64,000 bases of DNA from assembly GCA_028023455.1 (NCBI GenBank), contig JAQFVV010006510.1, positions 310,001 through 374,000 on the forward strand, read 5' to 3'. A program made the position numbers and the translations under genes. Of this stretch, positions 10,173-21,732 are shown piece by piece. Under the pieces are notes generated by a model. It had not been told where the DNA came from. It saw only the letters and a program-made list of their open reading frames with translations, and searched no databases. Every line of letters starts with the position of its first letter. Position 1 is the stretch's first letter. This stretch comes from Epiperipatus broadwayi (lineage: Eukaryota > Onychophora > Udeonychophora > Euonychophora > Peripatidae).

Positions 10173-12198
10173 TTATGGACCGGGGTTTACCACAAAAGAG
10201 GGGAAATACATCTCACTATGGCCAGACCTAGGGTTTTCTGATAGGATGCCATCAATAACATAATGCCTAACCATGATTGTATCTTCCTCCAATGGGATAG
10301 CTCTGTATTTACACATTAAATTTAGATACAACTTGGGTTAGTTAATCCATACCTCACTCCTCCTTCGGGCTTTATTATGCCTCAGTAATCAAACTCAGGA
10401 AAAAGTCTATAGATCTATATATGTTACAATTGATTTAATCATTCATATAAAAATATTTCTGCAGTATTATATAAGAATAAGGTTATGTGTATGTATATCC
10501 TTGGTTATTGGTTGATAAGTGAATGCATAAATAATTTTGATAATCTAGAGACCAGGTTAATGTAAATGAAATTAACAATGTTTATTAAATATCAAAACAA
10601 AGTAAAAAAAATTAAAACACTTTAACAAGATAAAGTAGCGTAATTGTGTGAGTCAATGATGGATTTCTACCACATCAACAATTAAATATCTTCATCACTT
10701 CAAACCTTACCCAATTAAAGAAATACATGATATGGCACCAATTATTTACAAAGCAAATAAAAAAAATATTATCAAATGGCCCACAAAACTATCTAGCTAA
10801 TTTATAATATTATTCAGGTATCTCTATATTAGTCTCATCACCAAAATTAGTGATTTTCCATCTTCTTTGGGAAACCCCTATCACTGTTTAGTTTCTTAAG
10901 GTTGACAGGAAAGAACATCTGCACAGGAATATTAGTCATTTATACAGAAAAAAAACATGAATGATTATTTGTTAACAACAGACAAAAAACATGAACTTTG
11001 TTCTGTAATAAATGTATGTACTTAATATCAAATAGTCTTAAAGATTTTACCATATCCCATATCATGATGATGAATGTCCAGTCACTACAGAGGAAAAGTT
11101 GATCTAAACTTTATTTAAAACATAAATATAAAATTATGTAACTTAATGATTCCCCCCTTGTCTTGTTGCTTTCACATATAATGGACTCTTCCAAATCATA
11201 GACATTTATACTCCCAAGTATGGATACAAAATAAAAAGAATTTTGCAAATATATAAATAACAAGAATACATAACAAAATCGAAGTTTTTATCAAATTATT
11301 TTGTTTAATGTTGATGAGCTCAAAAACAATGTTCTTCATGAGAATAGTCTATCTCTTTTTTGGATCATTCTCCTTCATTCACATTCATCACTCATTGGAA
11401 TTCCTATGTAATGTTCTGAAAATAACACTACATCCATTCTATGTAGTTGTTCTTCTCAATCCATGAAGATATTTGACATAGGACAATTGGAGCTTCTTTT
11501 AGGCATTATAGGAGTAAATAGATGAAGTCTTGTGCTTCCAGGGTTAAGATAGTGGCACTTCAGTCCTACAGCACTAGTGATTTAGCCAAAATACATTGCA
11601 CAACAGTTTATAACAGACTTAAATTTTCTTTATTTGTAATTTGGTATTTAACTGTTTATACACACAAAAAATTACTTTATTATTTTGTTTAAGTGCTCAC
11701 CAAAATTCTATTTATTCTTTAATCATGTTGGACTAATAGCACAATTTCTTCAATATCAAATTAAAAACAGTTCACTTATTTTATTAAATTGCACAAACTT
11801 ATCATACATCTTGTAATTCAAATGTCATTTTTAGATTTTTATGGTTTTGCACTAAGAAACTTACATGGATAATTCAGAATATTCAAATGAGTTATTCCAT
11901 CTCAGGTTGTTGGCTTTCAATGGTTGATGCATTATTTAGAAAAAAAGATGATGGAAATGAATTGGGTTTGCTTTTATACCAAGTTAGCTTTTCCATTTCC
12001 TTTGATATTGCCATAGCTGCCTATTGTTGTGCAAATTATATTGGTTGTAGTTAAAAAAAATAAAATTACATAATAGAATTCTAATTTCATTTTCCACAAT
12101 TGATGGCCTAATGATTGGCTTGATATTGGGTCATTACTATACTTACTTAGTCTCTGTCTCAATTTGTGATGTACAATACATTAATCATTTGTCTATTG

Positions 12199-12200
<2 letters not shown>
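10170..12200. other. AT-rich DNA without a recognisable gene
   Basis: The first 200 bases are richer in G+C (a motif ACCGGGGTTTACCAC near 10180) but carry no convincing frame. The rest is low-complexity spacer. Confidence 0.5.

Positions 12201-12277
<77 letters not shown>
12201..12277. repeat. (TA)n microsatellite
   Basis: About 38 uninterrupted TA units. Confidence 0.95.
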
Positions 12278-12280
<3 letters not shown>

Positions 12281-12375
12281 TTTTTTAAAAGGACCTTTAT
12301 TTTTTATTAAATAAGGAAAATTATTTCATTGCAACATTTAATTAACTTGATATTTGACAAGGCAAACATTCGTTG

Positions 12376-12377
<2 letters not shown>

Positions 12378-12457
<80 letters not shown>
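12378..12457. repeat. (TA)n microsatellite
   Basis: About 40 uninterrupted TA units, 100 bp from the previous tract. Confidence 0.95.
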
Positions 12458-12460
<3 letters not shown>

Positions 12461-12550
12461 ATTCAGATTAATGATCAAAGTATTTAAAAAAAAATAAAGA
12501 AGTTTGTTGATCTTGTTTGGTTTTTTTTCTTTTGCTTGATAGATAGATAA

Positions 12551-12596
12551 TGGAAGATCTTGGAAATATAGATTTAAATTGATCACCATGGCAACC
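12551..12596 (+). repeat. Short fragment shared with 29144-29187
   Basis: GGAAGATCTTGGAAATATAG and the following 25 bases through CCATGGCAA are almost identical to 29144-29187, which lies just before the 3' LTR of the old Gypsy element. It may be an LTR-edge fragment. Confidence 0.5.
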
Positions 12597-13840
12597 TAAA
12601 GCTTTTAAATAGAATTGTTTACTGTTGATTCTTGCTTTAAAATACTAAATTCACTATAATCAAACTCAGGAAGAACATATAGGTAAATAAATAAATTTTG
12701 AAAACAATTTAGTATGATATAAAAGTTTACTTAAATAGGATCGATATTATTTTACATATTTCATTTATATTAATGCAATCACCATAGTAACATTATTACA
12801 TATAATTCAATGTTTTTATGTCATGTATATTTGTTTACAAATTAATTTTAAAAAAATTATTAATATTGTTAAAAAATATCCATGTAAATTATTCATATTT
12901 ATAAAGTGAATAAAGGTTGTAATATCAATTTTGTATTTTGGTTTACAAATAATAGGAAAAATCTAATCCAATTTGGATTTAATTTCCATGTATCTTTTTC
13001 TCCAAACTTACATTACAATCCATGTGAAAACTGCTGTAAAAAATTGTTTGGCATTGAGGTTTATTTGAGTATTTTCCAATGGTTGTTATGACACCAGAAT
13101 GTTGGAAAGAGAACCTATAAATAGCCGCCAAAATACTATAAGAATATACTATCATCTTTTTGTGATTGCCACAAACAGATGTATTTTCTAGATTCTTACA
13201 AATAAAGTTCTTCAATATTTTTTTAACTGTTAAACCATAAAACAAATGGAAAAATAAACTTAAATTATCTACCCATTCAATCATTTGAATGGCAATTGTA
13301 AAGAATTTCTAAAGGAAACGGCAACAGAAGGTAAAAAAAAAAAAAGGAAACCTATATAAAAAAAATGCTTTATATAAAAATTGGCTACTTTAGTTTTAAA
13401 AACGAAGATATTTCTAGTTTAAAGTTTGGCATATAACTACCATTGGACTTGGATAAATATCGTGTCACAAGCTAAGAAACACTCAGGATCAACTGGATTA
13501 ATTTGTATCATAAAAGGGCTAATTAAATTGCATTCTCCTCTTTGGAAAGGAAAAAGGACTGTTAGAGAAGCATTATAAAGTTTGAAATATCTTTTCTGAA
13601 AAATAAACTTCTCTTTGCATCATAGAAACTGGGGGATAGGTAAAGTGCAATGGACAAATAAATAGTTAAAATGGACAGACTCTTAAATGGGGTATGATTT
13701 TTTATATATATATAAAAATGTGCACATATTTATTTTTTTACATATATTTAAAAGGGATGATTTGTATTTTATTTAAATTATCTTTAGGAGAAATGGAATT
13801 TAGGAAAGAAAAATGATGGGAGAGATTCCTTTATTAAGTA
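12597..13840. other. AT-rich DNA without a recognisable gene
   Basis: Overlapping frames on both strands at 12906-13284 show no known domain. No repeat relation seen. Confidence 0.45.
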
Positions 13841-13970
13841 TTTGAACTCTTGTCTAAGTATATATTAACACAATCCGATGTTTTTTCTTTTTTTTTTAAT
13901 ATATCATTTGATGGTTGCATGTATAAAATTTAGTTTAAAACATCGAACAGACAAGAGATTCAAATATATT
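13841..13970. repeat. Short foldback element
   Basis: TATTTGAACTCTTGTCT and CCGATGTTTT on the left are mirrored by AAACATCGAACAGACAAGAG and ATTCAAATA on the right, around a T-rich centre. MITE-like in shape. Confidence 0.6.
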
Positions 13971-14091
13971 GTATTATTTCATATTCATTTATCAGTTATT
14001 ATTTTGATAAACAAATAGGCTTCGATCTCATCCTATTTCATATCTTTGGTATCTGTTATATATAAATTTTTCAGTAAGATATCCAAAAGTC

Positions 14092-14118
14092 TCTCCATTC
14101 ATTCATTCATTCATTCAT
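14092..14118. repeat. (ATTC)n microsatellite
   Basis: Six tetranucleotide units followed by a T run. Confidence 0.85.
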
Positions 14119-15421
14119 TTTTTTATATACATGTCATTATTGTTTGCACAACACATTTTAGAGATACACACAGTAATTTTATCATTATTATTTATTCAAT
14201 CAATCTGAAATATAAATTAATTTCCTATGTATTTTGTTGTTAATCTTACCAATTTTCTTTTATATAATCAAAGAAATTGAGTTGATTCAAATAACAAGAC
14301 TCCCTTAATTTTTTATTATTATTTGGATTGCATAAGATGACATAGCTATTTAAATGACAAGGTTCAAACTCAGCTTGGTAAGTCAGCTAGAATATAAGAT
14401 ATGGTATGATTTGCATATTAGCATTTTATTTTATTCCCATATGAATTTTATATTTATATCTGCATTCAAATATTATATATTATAATTTATCTTAGTTAAT
14501 ATTACAAAGTCAATCATTTCTATGTTTGTCTGATTCCGTCATAAAAATATAAATAGATCGTGCTTTATCATTGGTTCAGAATAACTAGTCTCAGATATTT
14601 TTAAAATTTCTCTAAAATAAAGAGTACAAACTTCATTGAATAGTTTAATTGAATATTATCTTTAAATTGGGATAAATCTAAATTATAATCATATATTTTA
14701 ATTATTGCCAACCAATTTCATATTCATTTATTTGAAGGTTTAAATAGATGATATTTATTATTATAGGTCGATGGACATCCAATGGAAACTTAACATATTT
14801 TTATATAATATGATTGGACATTATAACGTTAGAAATTAGCTAATAAGTTTTTGTGGAGTATTCTATTTTAACATATAAATGAAGCAATAATTAAGTATCA
14901 CTTTATTGGGAGATATGAATAAATTATTTATATATTACTTTATTGTTTCTTAGTAAACTAGACATAGATTAATTTGTTTAAACATTTTAAAAAGTCCATA
15001 GGTTTTCAAAGTGTTCATAAAATGATATAAAAAACTAGTTGATTTCAATAGAAAATTATTAATTAAATATTAAAGTAGAAAGAATTGTGTATGCTTATTG
15101 AAAGATTAAAGATACTAATAAATGTTTATACTTTCTCTTTAACGTTTATTAAACTAGATATACATTTGAGTTAAATATTATTTTGTTTTGATATTTAAAT
15201 AGTGTCTATATTTAAAAATGTTTTGTAAAATACAATTATAGGTATTTAGAAGCTTATCCGTTAGGATAAAATGCAGCATCATTAAATAATGAAGTAGATT
15301 TAAATTACTACAATAATAATAGGTTAATAAAATATATTGGAATCTGTTTTAGTTATTAATTGGATTTGATTTTCATTAGATTGCTAATCAAATTGTTAGC
15401 CTAATCATATATTATTGTTTA
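14119..15421. other. AT-rich DNA upstream of the Gypsy element
   Basis: No gene or repeat relation recognised. Confidence 0.45.
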
Positions 15422-15698
15422 GGGCAATGATATGCGAGTTCATTGCTCAGTGCAGTTTACTTTGTAATGTGATGGATTTGTTGATGTCTGGAGCAGATAA
15501 TCTCTTTATTCTTTCGTTTCACATATAGCTTAAACAAATTAGACTTTAATAGAGATTATTTGTGCTTTATGATGGTTTATTGCATAATGGCGACCCGATT
15601 GAGCTAGACTAGATTAAATTAAATTAGATTTTTAGATTTTTCAGATCAGATTGATCATTCTACCCATCACCAGCATTGATCAAATTTCATCAGTTACA
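15422..15698 (+). repeat. 5' LTR of the old Gypsy element (start approximate)
   Basis: Diverged but collinear with 29188-29485. Shared blocks include TGCTTTATGATGGTTTATTG, CATAATGG, ATGTCTGGAGCAG, CATCACCAGCATTGAT and a terminal GTTACA/ATTACA. The end at CA (15698) is set by this match and by the primer-site-like sequence after it. The outer start is not sharply defined because homology fades near 15422. Divergence from the 3' copy is clear by eye, so the insertion is old. Confidence 0.7.
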
Positions 15699-15701
15699 AA
15701 A

Positions 15702-15719
15702 TGGTGTGCCAACTCAGGC
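15702..15719 (+). promoter_or_regulatory. Candidate tRNA primer binding site
   Basis: TGGTGTGCCAACTCAGG begins three bases after the LTR end. A TGG start just downstream of the 5' LTR is the normal form of an LTR-retrotransposon primer site. The tRNA species was not identified. Confidence 0.5.
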
Positions 15720-16000
15720 CAAAATAACCAATTAAAGACCTAAGTTTGAGTCTCATATAGATGCTAAAATGTGGTATTGTATTTGTACACATTGGTGGAG
15801 TTATATAGCTGATTATATTATATCATAGGTTTAAATAAGATACTAGAAATTTTATTGTTGTTGTCGTTCTTTGTGGATTTTATTCGCAGCTGTAGGATTG
15901 AATGGGTAGATATGTTTTATGTAAGGATAAATAAAAGTTAAGTATTTCACAATTTATTTCAAAAAAGATACAGAATATTTGACATAAATAGAAAATAAAA

Positions 16001-17950
16001 ATGGAAAGCAATAAGACAGAAGCATTATCCAAACCTGAAGAAGATTTGTATCCAATTCTGAGAGAATTAATGGAAAATATGGGTGACATAAATAGAGAAA
16101 TGAATAATAAATTTAGTGAGATGAGTAGAGATATAAGTAGTGATATAAATAATAAACTCGGTAATATGAATAGAGAAATAAATAATAAATTCGAAGACAT
16201 AAATACTAAATTTAGTGATATGAACTGAGATAATCAAATGCTAATAGAAGACATGAATAATAAATTGGGTGATATGATTAAGGAAAATAAAGAACTTAGA
16301 GAAGAGGTGAATATCAAAATTGACTTATGTAAAATCGAATTGAATGCAACTAATGCCAAGTTTGAGGAATTTAAATACAACTTAGGTGCTCAGTTGAAAG
16401 AATCTGGTAGTAAATGTGATAGCAGATTTAATGAGTTAAGGGACCAGTTAGATAAATCACAAGAAAAGTTAAAAAGCAGGTTTGAAAACTTGAGTGATGA
16501 GATTAAAAATTGTAAAGTTGGGCACAAAGAATTAGAGAAAAGGTACACAAAAATTGAGAAAGCTTGCAATGGTGGTCAAGAGGCTTCAAAGGGAGAAGTA
16601 AACAATCTTAAGCTAGAGGTTAAGGATATTCAGAGATGGATGAAAGTTGAATATAAAGTGGTATGTAAGAAACATAATAAGGCTGATAATGAAATCAAGA
16701 AATTGCAGAAAGTGTGTAAGGAATCACAGAATAGTCTACAAGGTGTCCAAGAAGAGTTAAGCAACATTGAGAAAGTGAAGGCAGGAGAGTTAGATGATTT
16801 AAAGCATAGACTAAATAGTTATCAATTATCTTTGCAACAATTGGAAGGATGTAGTAAAAATCAAGAAGAGATTTGGAATAAAATATAAGATAATAGTAAG
16901 ATGCTGGAACAAGAAATAAGTAGGCATTTGGAGGAACAGGAAATAAATCTCAGTCATAAGATATCTATGATGTTGGAAGATAAGTTAGTAGGAATAAAGA
17001 ATACTATTGTAAAAGGTAATGATAGTCTCATGGATAAACCATATCAATATTTGGCCACAGAAAATAAGTTAAGTAAAAGTGATCATGATATACCATCAAT
17101 ATATGGTGATGAGAATAATAAGTTAATACATAGTCCAGAAGAAATTAAGAAAGAAAGGATAGATGGAAACATAGCCAGGTTTATCCAACTCAAAGTCTTC
17201 AAGGGTGAATATGATGAAAACCCCATAGAGTATCTAAGTGCACTGGAAGAGTTATTCTCATTAAGTAGGTTAAGTGAGATGGAAAAATTGTCGGTGGCTA
17301 GTAATCATTTGAGTGCATCTGCCAAACATTGGTGGAAGTCCTTGTTTAATAAGCCCGAAACATATGGGGATTTTAAATATGTATTGTTGAATAGTTTTTG
17401 GGGGGAAGACAAACAGGACAACATTAGGCACCAGATTAGCCAAGATAAATATAGTGTTAGTAAGGGTAGCTTGACTCAATTTTTCCAGATGCAGACAGCA
17501 AAATTAAAAATGCTGACCGCATATCCGTTGTCGGAAAACCAAATAATTCATATTATTAGGAGAAACTTGCCATGCCATATTGAGCAAACTCTGATTGCTG
17601 CTGATAGGCATACTGTTGAAGAGGTGTCAAATATACTTGGATCGCTCGAGGCAAGTGAAGCACCTGTGGAAAGTGGTCATAAATACCACAGAAATAATCC
17701 TACTTACAATGTTTCTCCCATTAAATATTATAGAAATAGAAGAACCTCAGATAGTAGAAATGATAGGTCTTATAGAGGCACTAAATATGCTAAGTCTTTA
17801 GCACCAGTAAATACAAACAGGGCTAATCCCAAAGGTTATGATAGAGCAGAAAAGGGTGTGTGTGCAGCAGGAAGTTATCCTGTCAGCATATCACAGAATA
17901 CACCTGTGAAGATGCTAGGGGCTAGGCCTAAGACTAGTCCTTTAAATTAG
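16001..17950 (+). pseudogene. Gypsy-type gag with long coiled coil, two in-frame stops
   Basis: One frame of 650 codons is broken only by a TGA at 16226 and a TAA at 16886. The first third is a low-complexity coiled coil (repeats like NREINNKFEDI and NNKLGDM), followed by a helical Lys/Glu-rich middle. From about 17198 comes a Retrotrans_gag-type domain: VFKGEYDENPIEYL, then the conserved aromatic pair in AKHWWKSLF (near 17330) and a NLPCHIE region. The C terminus is Arg/Asn-rich and lacks a CCHC zinc knuckle. The gag stop is followed two bases later by the pol ATG in another frame. Inactivated by the stops. Confidence 0.85.
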
Positions 17951-17952
17951 AA

Positions 17953-19444
17953 ATGGCCTTGTTGGAATGTTCCTCACTGCAGGAGCCTCATAGTATAGTG
18001 AATTTGGGGAGCCATGATATTGTTAGTTATTTGGCATCAATAAATTTTGAAACAGAAGATGATGATTATGATAGGGAATTGGAAAATTATATCATTAATT
18101 ATTGTCCAGAAATTATCATAGTTATTCAGGGTACCTCAGTAAGGGCTTTACTTGATTCAGGGAGTCAAATTTCCCTTATCTCAGAAAATTTTTATAGTAA
18201 GCTAACTGGAATTGATTCTGAAATCCCTATGTTGCCATTGAGACAGACACAGGTTATAATGGCAAATGGTCATAAGGCAAAATTGTTTACTCAGCAAGTA
18301 TGGCTGAATGTGAAAATTAATTCAATCACAGTAGAACAAATCTTTTTGATTATGTCTGGACTTATTCATGAGGTCATAATAGGATCTGACTTCATGAATC
18401 AGTTTGGATGTATTATTGATTATGCAAATCAGGAAATAATTATAAAAGGGGAAAAGCATAGTTTTAAGAGGTCAGTACCCATTAAGAGTGTAAATGTACT
18501 AACCATCCAAGATAATTCTACAGAGTCAGATTTATATGCAAAGGTTTATGAATCATCTGAGTTAGATGACAACTATAAGCAAAGGTTTTTTCAGGTACTC
18601 TGTAGATATAAGGATGTATTTTCTAAAAAGCCTGATGTGATAAAGGGATATGTGCATCGGATATGCTTGAGGGACTATAGCCCCTTCCAATGTAAAAGCT
18701 ATCCTATCCCTCACCAATATAAAGATGAAGTAAGAAAGCAAATTGATCAAATGGTTGAGTGGAAAATTATTAAGAAAAGTCCCTCAGCCTATAACAGTCC
18801 ATTAGTGGTTGTTCATAAAAAGAACAGGTCCATACGTATTTGCTTGGATGTGAGGTTCTTGAATCAGTTGATGGTTCCAGAATGTGATGTCCCTCCTACT
18901 GTGCAGGAATTGCTCATTAAATTTAAGGACAAAAAGGTCTTTTCTACAGTTGACTTAACAGCTAGTTATTGGCAGGTATATTTGCATGATGAAGATCAGC
19001 AATATACTGCATTTAAATATGAGGGCTACTCATATGTTTTTAAAAGAATGCCTTTTGGGCTTATAAATAGTGGACCTGGACTCCTCAGATCTTTAGACAA
19101 TGTATTGTCTGATGAAGTTAAGGGCATTATTACTATGGATGTAGATGATGTTGTGATTGCTTCTGAAAACATGTCAGAGCATTTTCATCATCTTAATATG
19201 TTTCTGAAAAATGTGAAGAGAAACATATTAAAATAAATTTAAAAAACAGTAGAATAGCTGTTAAGGAGATAGAATTTTTGGGACATAGCATAGGATATGA
19301 GGGAATAAAACCGCATCCTGAAAAAATAAAGTCTATTCAAAATTTCCCCATTCCAGAGAATAGAAAGCAATTACGTTCTTTCCTTGGTGGCTGCAATTTT
19401 TATCATAGATTTTATGAAAATTTTGCATATGACACTGTTCATAT
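17953..19444 (+). pseudogene. Gypsy-type pol, 5' part: aspartic protease and reverse transcriptase
   Basis: Residue numbers are from the ATG at 17953. A retropepsin active site ALLDSGSQ has D68-S69-G70. The reverse transcriptase shows the lead-in YNSPLVVV (280-287), FSTVDL with catalytic D334, and MPFGL (366-370). The YxDD box reads DVDD (396-399): Asp replaces Tyr (codon GAT at 19138). A frameshift near 19225 ends this frame at 19236. The next frame continues the domain with FLGHSIGYEGIKPHPEKI (from 19278), as in Gypsy pol, to the insertion point. Two independent lesions plus the nested insertion make it non-functional. Confidence 0.88.
19441..19444 (+). other. Target site duplication ATAT, left copy
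   Basis: ATAT directly precedes the TG start of the nested 5' LTR and recurs directly after the CA end of the 3' LTR at 25151-25154. Taking out the element with one ATAT keeps the Gypsy pol frame open across the junction. Confidence 0.85.
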
Positions 19445-19529
19445 TGAAGCAATGGATCTGAAGTCCGATCCATGCTTCACATCTTCCTATAAACTTAATT
19501 AATATTGTAGACCTAAATTAAGTTTATAG
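19445..19529 (+). repeat. Two stem-loops at the LTR 5' terminus
   Basis: Stem 1 is TGAAGCAATGGATC (19445-19458) against GATCCATGCTTCA (19467-19479), with a single bulged base and an eight-base loop, so it begins at the first base of the LTR. Stem 2 is a perfect 14-bp pair, CTATAAACTTAATT (19487-19500) with its complement at 19516-19529. The same structures stand in the 3' LTR from 23061. Confidence 0.85.
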
Positions 19530-20034
19530 TTCAATATCAGCAGGGTTTTGCATTAGAGTTAAAAATAGTTATGCTTATTAAATGTGTATTACAGTTAAAT
19601 ATTTTATTTTAAATAAATTTCATTCTATTGATAAAAATTGCTTAACCTATTAGTCAAATATATATATACATCTAGCGTATATATATGAGTTAATGCAAGA
19701 TTCTGCTGAGATAAAATGCTTGTTCTATTATAAAATAATAATATATTGTTGTTCAAATTTTTATTAAAATATTTAGTATGATTTGATTTTGAGATAAGCC
19801 CACCAACATTTCTGAAAGAATGTATATTTTAATTAGTGAGTCGTTCAAGTCTAATTAAAGATGGCATTTTCTTTCTTGCTTTTTAATTAATAGAATTCCA
19901 ACTTTAAAGTAAGAAAGTTAGAGTAAAAAAATTGAAGTTATTTTTAGAACGTGTTGTTTTGAAACAAAGCAGCAAGGGGGGGCTTATCAAGATCTCAGAT
20001 CATACAAACAATGGAAGGTAGCTGGCCGAGAAAG

Positions 20035-20041
20035 TATAAAT
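20035..20041 (+). promoter_or_regulatory. TATA box of the nested LTR promoter
   Basis: TATAAAT sits at 20035-20041, with an initiator-like TTCAGAC about 30 bases downstream (near 20068). This would place the U3/R border there. The matching box in the 3' LTR is 3616 bp further on. Confidence 0.6.
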
Positions 20042-20944
20042 AGTAGGGAGAACAAAAGAGATAATTTTTTCAGACTTTTCTTTTTGAAGGAGTCATTTGA
20101 TTCTGATTTTGCTTGTGAAGGCGATTTATTAAGATTTTTCTTGCTGTTTTATTTCCAAGCTTTCTGGAAAGTGCATTCAGATCTCTCTTGGGAGAAATCC
20201 GTCAGATTTTGCTTCACATTTAGATTGTGCTTCAAAATAAAGTTATACAGCTGTCATTTTCAAACAATGGAGAAGTTGGAACCTGCTCCAGTGAAAACCA
20301 ACCGTATTTTGAGGAAAATGGATATGCTTGGCTAGGCAAATCATAGCTTTGCCTATCGCCGAGGTTCCTAAATACCATCCAAAATGCCTTAACATCCAAT
20401 CAATAACCATATGAACTCTATGCCGTGTCTGGAGAACTTTTCATGGAAGCCATACTTCATATTTTCATTGTCCGGACAAATACCTATCGTCGGTCGGATC
20501 AAGCCACGGACGCCGTAAGGAACATCACGGAAAAAGGACGGTATCGTATCTCCTAAATTAAACTATCTCGTATGCTACTAATGATTCATATTGTTTTATT
20601 GTTGTATTGAAATATATGTTTTTGCTATGTAAACATTTTATGAATTAACCTTAAATATATTTTGGGATCATCTAGCTATATGTAACCTTTTTACCTTCGC
20701 TATTCTTCCTTACTAACCATTGTAAATATTTAGTATTTCGTTGCGGTTAAATTTAATAGTTAATTTTTTGTCATTTGAAATCACTTTCCAATTTTATTTA
20801 TGTTGTTAATTAAATCCAAGTCAGTTTCTTTTGTGTGCCAACTTGATCTTTTTGATAACACCTCTTTTTTGTCCGCCATTAGCTAGTCACGTATATTTGA
20901 TTTAGCTATATACGTTCTAAGTCAATTGTAAACCCGGTTTTTCG

Positions 20945-20970
20945 CGCAAAGCCATAAGAAATGCTTTGCG
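20945..20970 (+). repeat. LTR hairpin
   Basis: CGCAAAGC (20945-20952) pairs with GCTTTGCG (20963-20970) over a ten-base loop. It is repeated in the 3' LTR at 24561-24586. Function unknown. Confidence 0.7.
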
Positions 20971-21534
20971 AAAGGTTTTTATTATCTATCGTACTTTATC
21001 GAGAAGATCGAGTTGGATATTTTTAATAAAATTGGGAAGAAAAGAATTTGACCGCAAACCTATTAACCTGTTTTCTTTTTATTGTCTAATTAGTTTGTTG
21101 CCATAATTGAGGGGAATAGCGGAGGCCATTAAAGCTTTATTCATATTTTAAAGCCAGTAATTAAACATTATTTAATTATCAAAAACTTGAGTTTCTTAGT
21201 TATATTAAATGCTTTATTTTTACTTTTCAATGATCCAGGCACGCAAAACGCAAACACCAACACATATTTTGATGTACTTTACACATTTAGCTTTTAGCTC
21301 TTTAGGATTTCCCGTCCATGTCTCTACCGCTGTTGCTAAGCTTTGTGGCCGGTTGAAAAATAATTTATGCATGGCTCAGATGGTGTTGTTTGTTTGTGAT
21401 CAGGCCTCGAGAACAGGCGAATGGGCAGAGGTCATAAGTATTCTTGATTTATATCTCGCGTATGGTTGGCTTTGAGGTACTTTCGCCTAGTATTCGAACT
21501 GGGTTAAATCTACACACATCATTTGACTGTCACA

Positions 21535-21732
21535 GTAGATTTTTTTTTTCCGTAATTGCATAAATAAAGAATTTAGAATATTGACTTATTTTTTCATATA
21601 GAACTAAAAATTTTTTCTGCACATACAGGATATAGCTCCTAGATATACATAATACAATATACTTATATAGATTGTATTAAAATACGTTTAGAAATAAATT
21701 GTGACTTTCTGTAGCAAAATAGCAAAAAAAGA
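21535..21732 (+). other. 5' leader of the nested element, no standard primer site
   Basis: The bases after the LTR end are GTAGAT then a T run; the usual TGG-type primer site is missing. The remainder is an AT-rich leader up to the gag ATG at 21733. Confidence 0.6.

Larger units (their letters stand above)
19445..21534 (+). repeat. 5' LTR of the nested element
   Basis: Nearly identical to 23061-25150. It holds a TATA box, a downstream AATAAA at 20236-20241, and two inverted repeats at its very start. Two short frames (20084-20335 and 21209-21475) are open in both LTR copies, but LTR identity explains that and neither resembles a known protein. At 2.1 kb it is long for a Gypsy LTR. Confidence 0.93.

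Noticed and set aside
20084-20335. Frames of 83 and 88 codons in both nested LTRs (20084, 21209 and their copies at 23700, 24825)
   Set aside because: Presence in both LTRs follows from LTR identity. No known domain, and they lie in or after the presumed leader.
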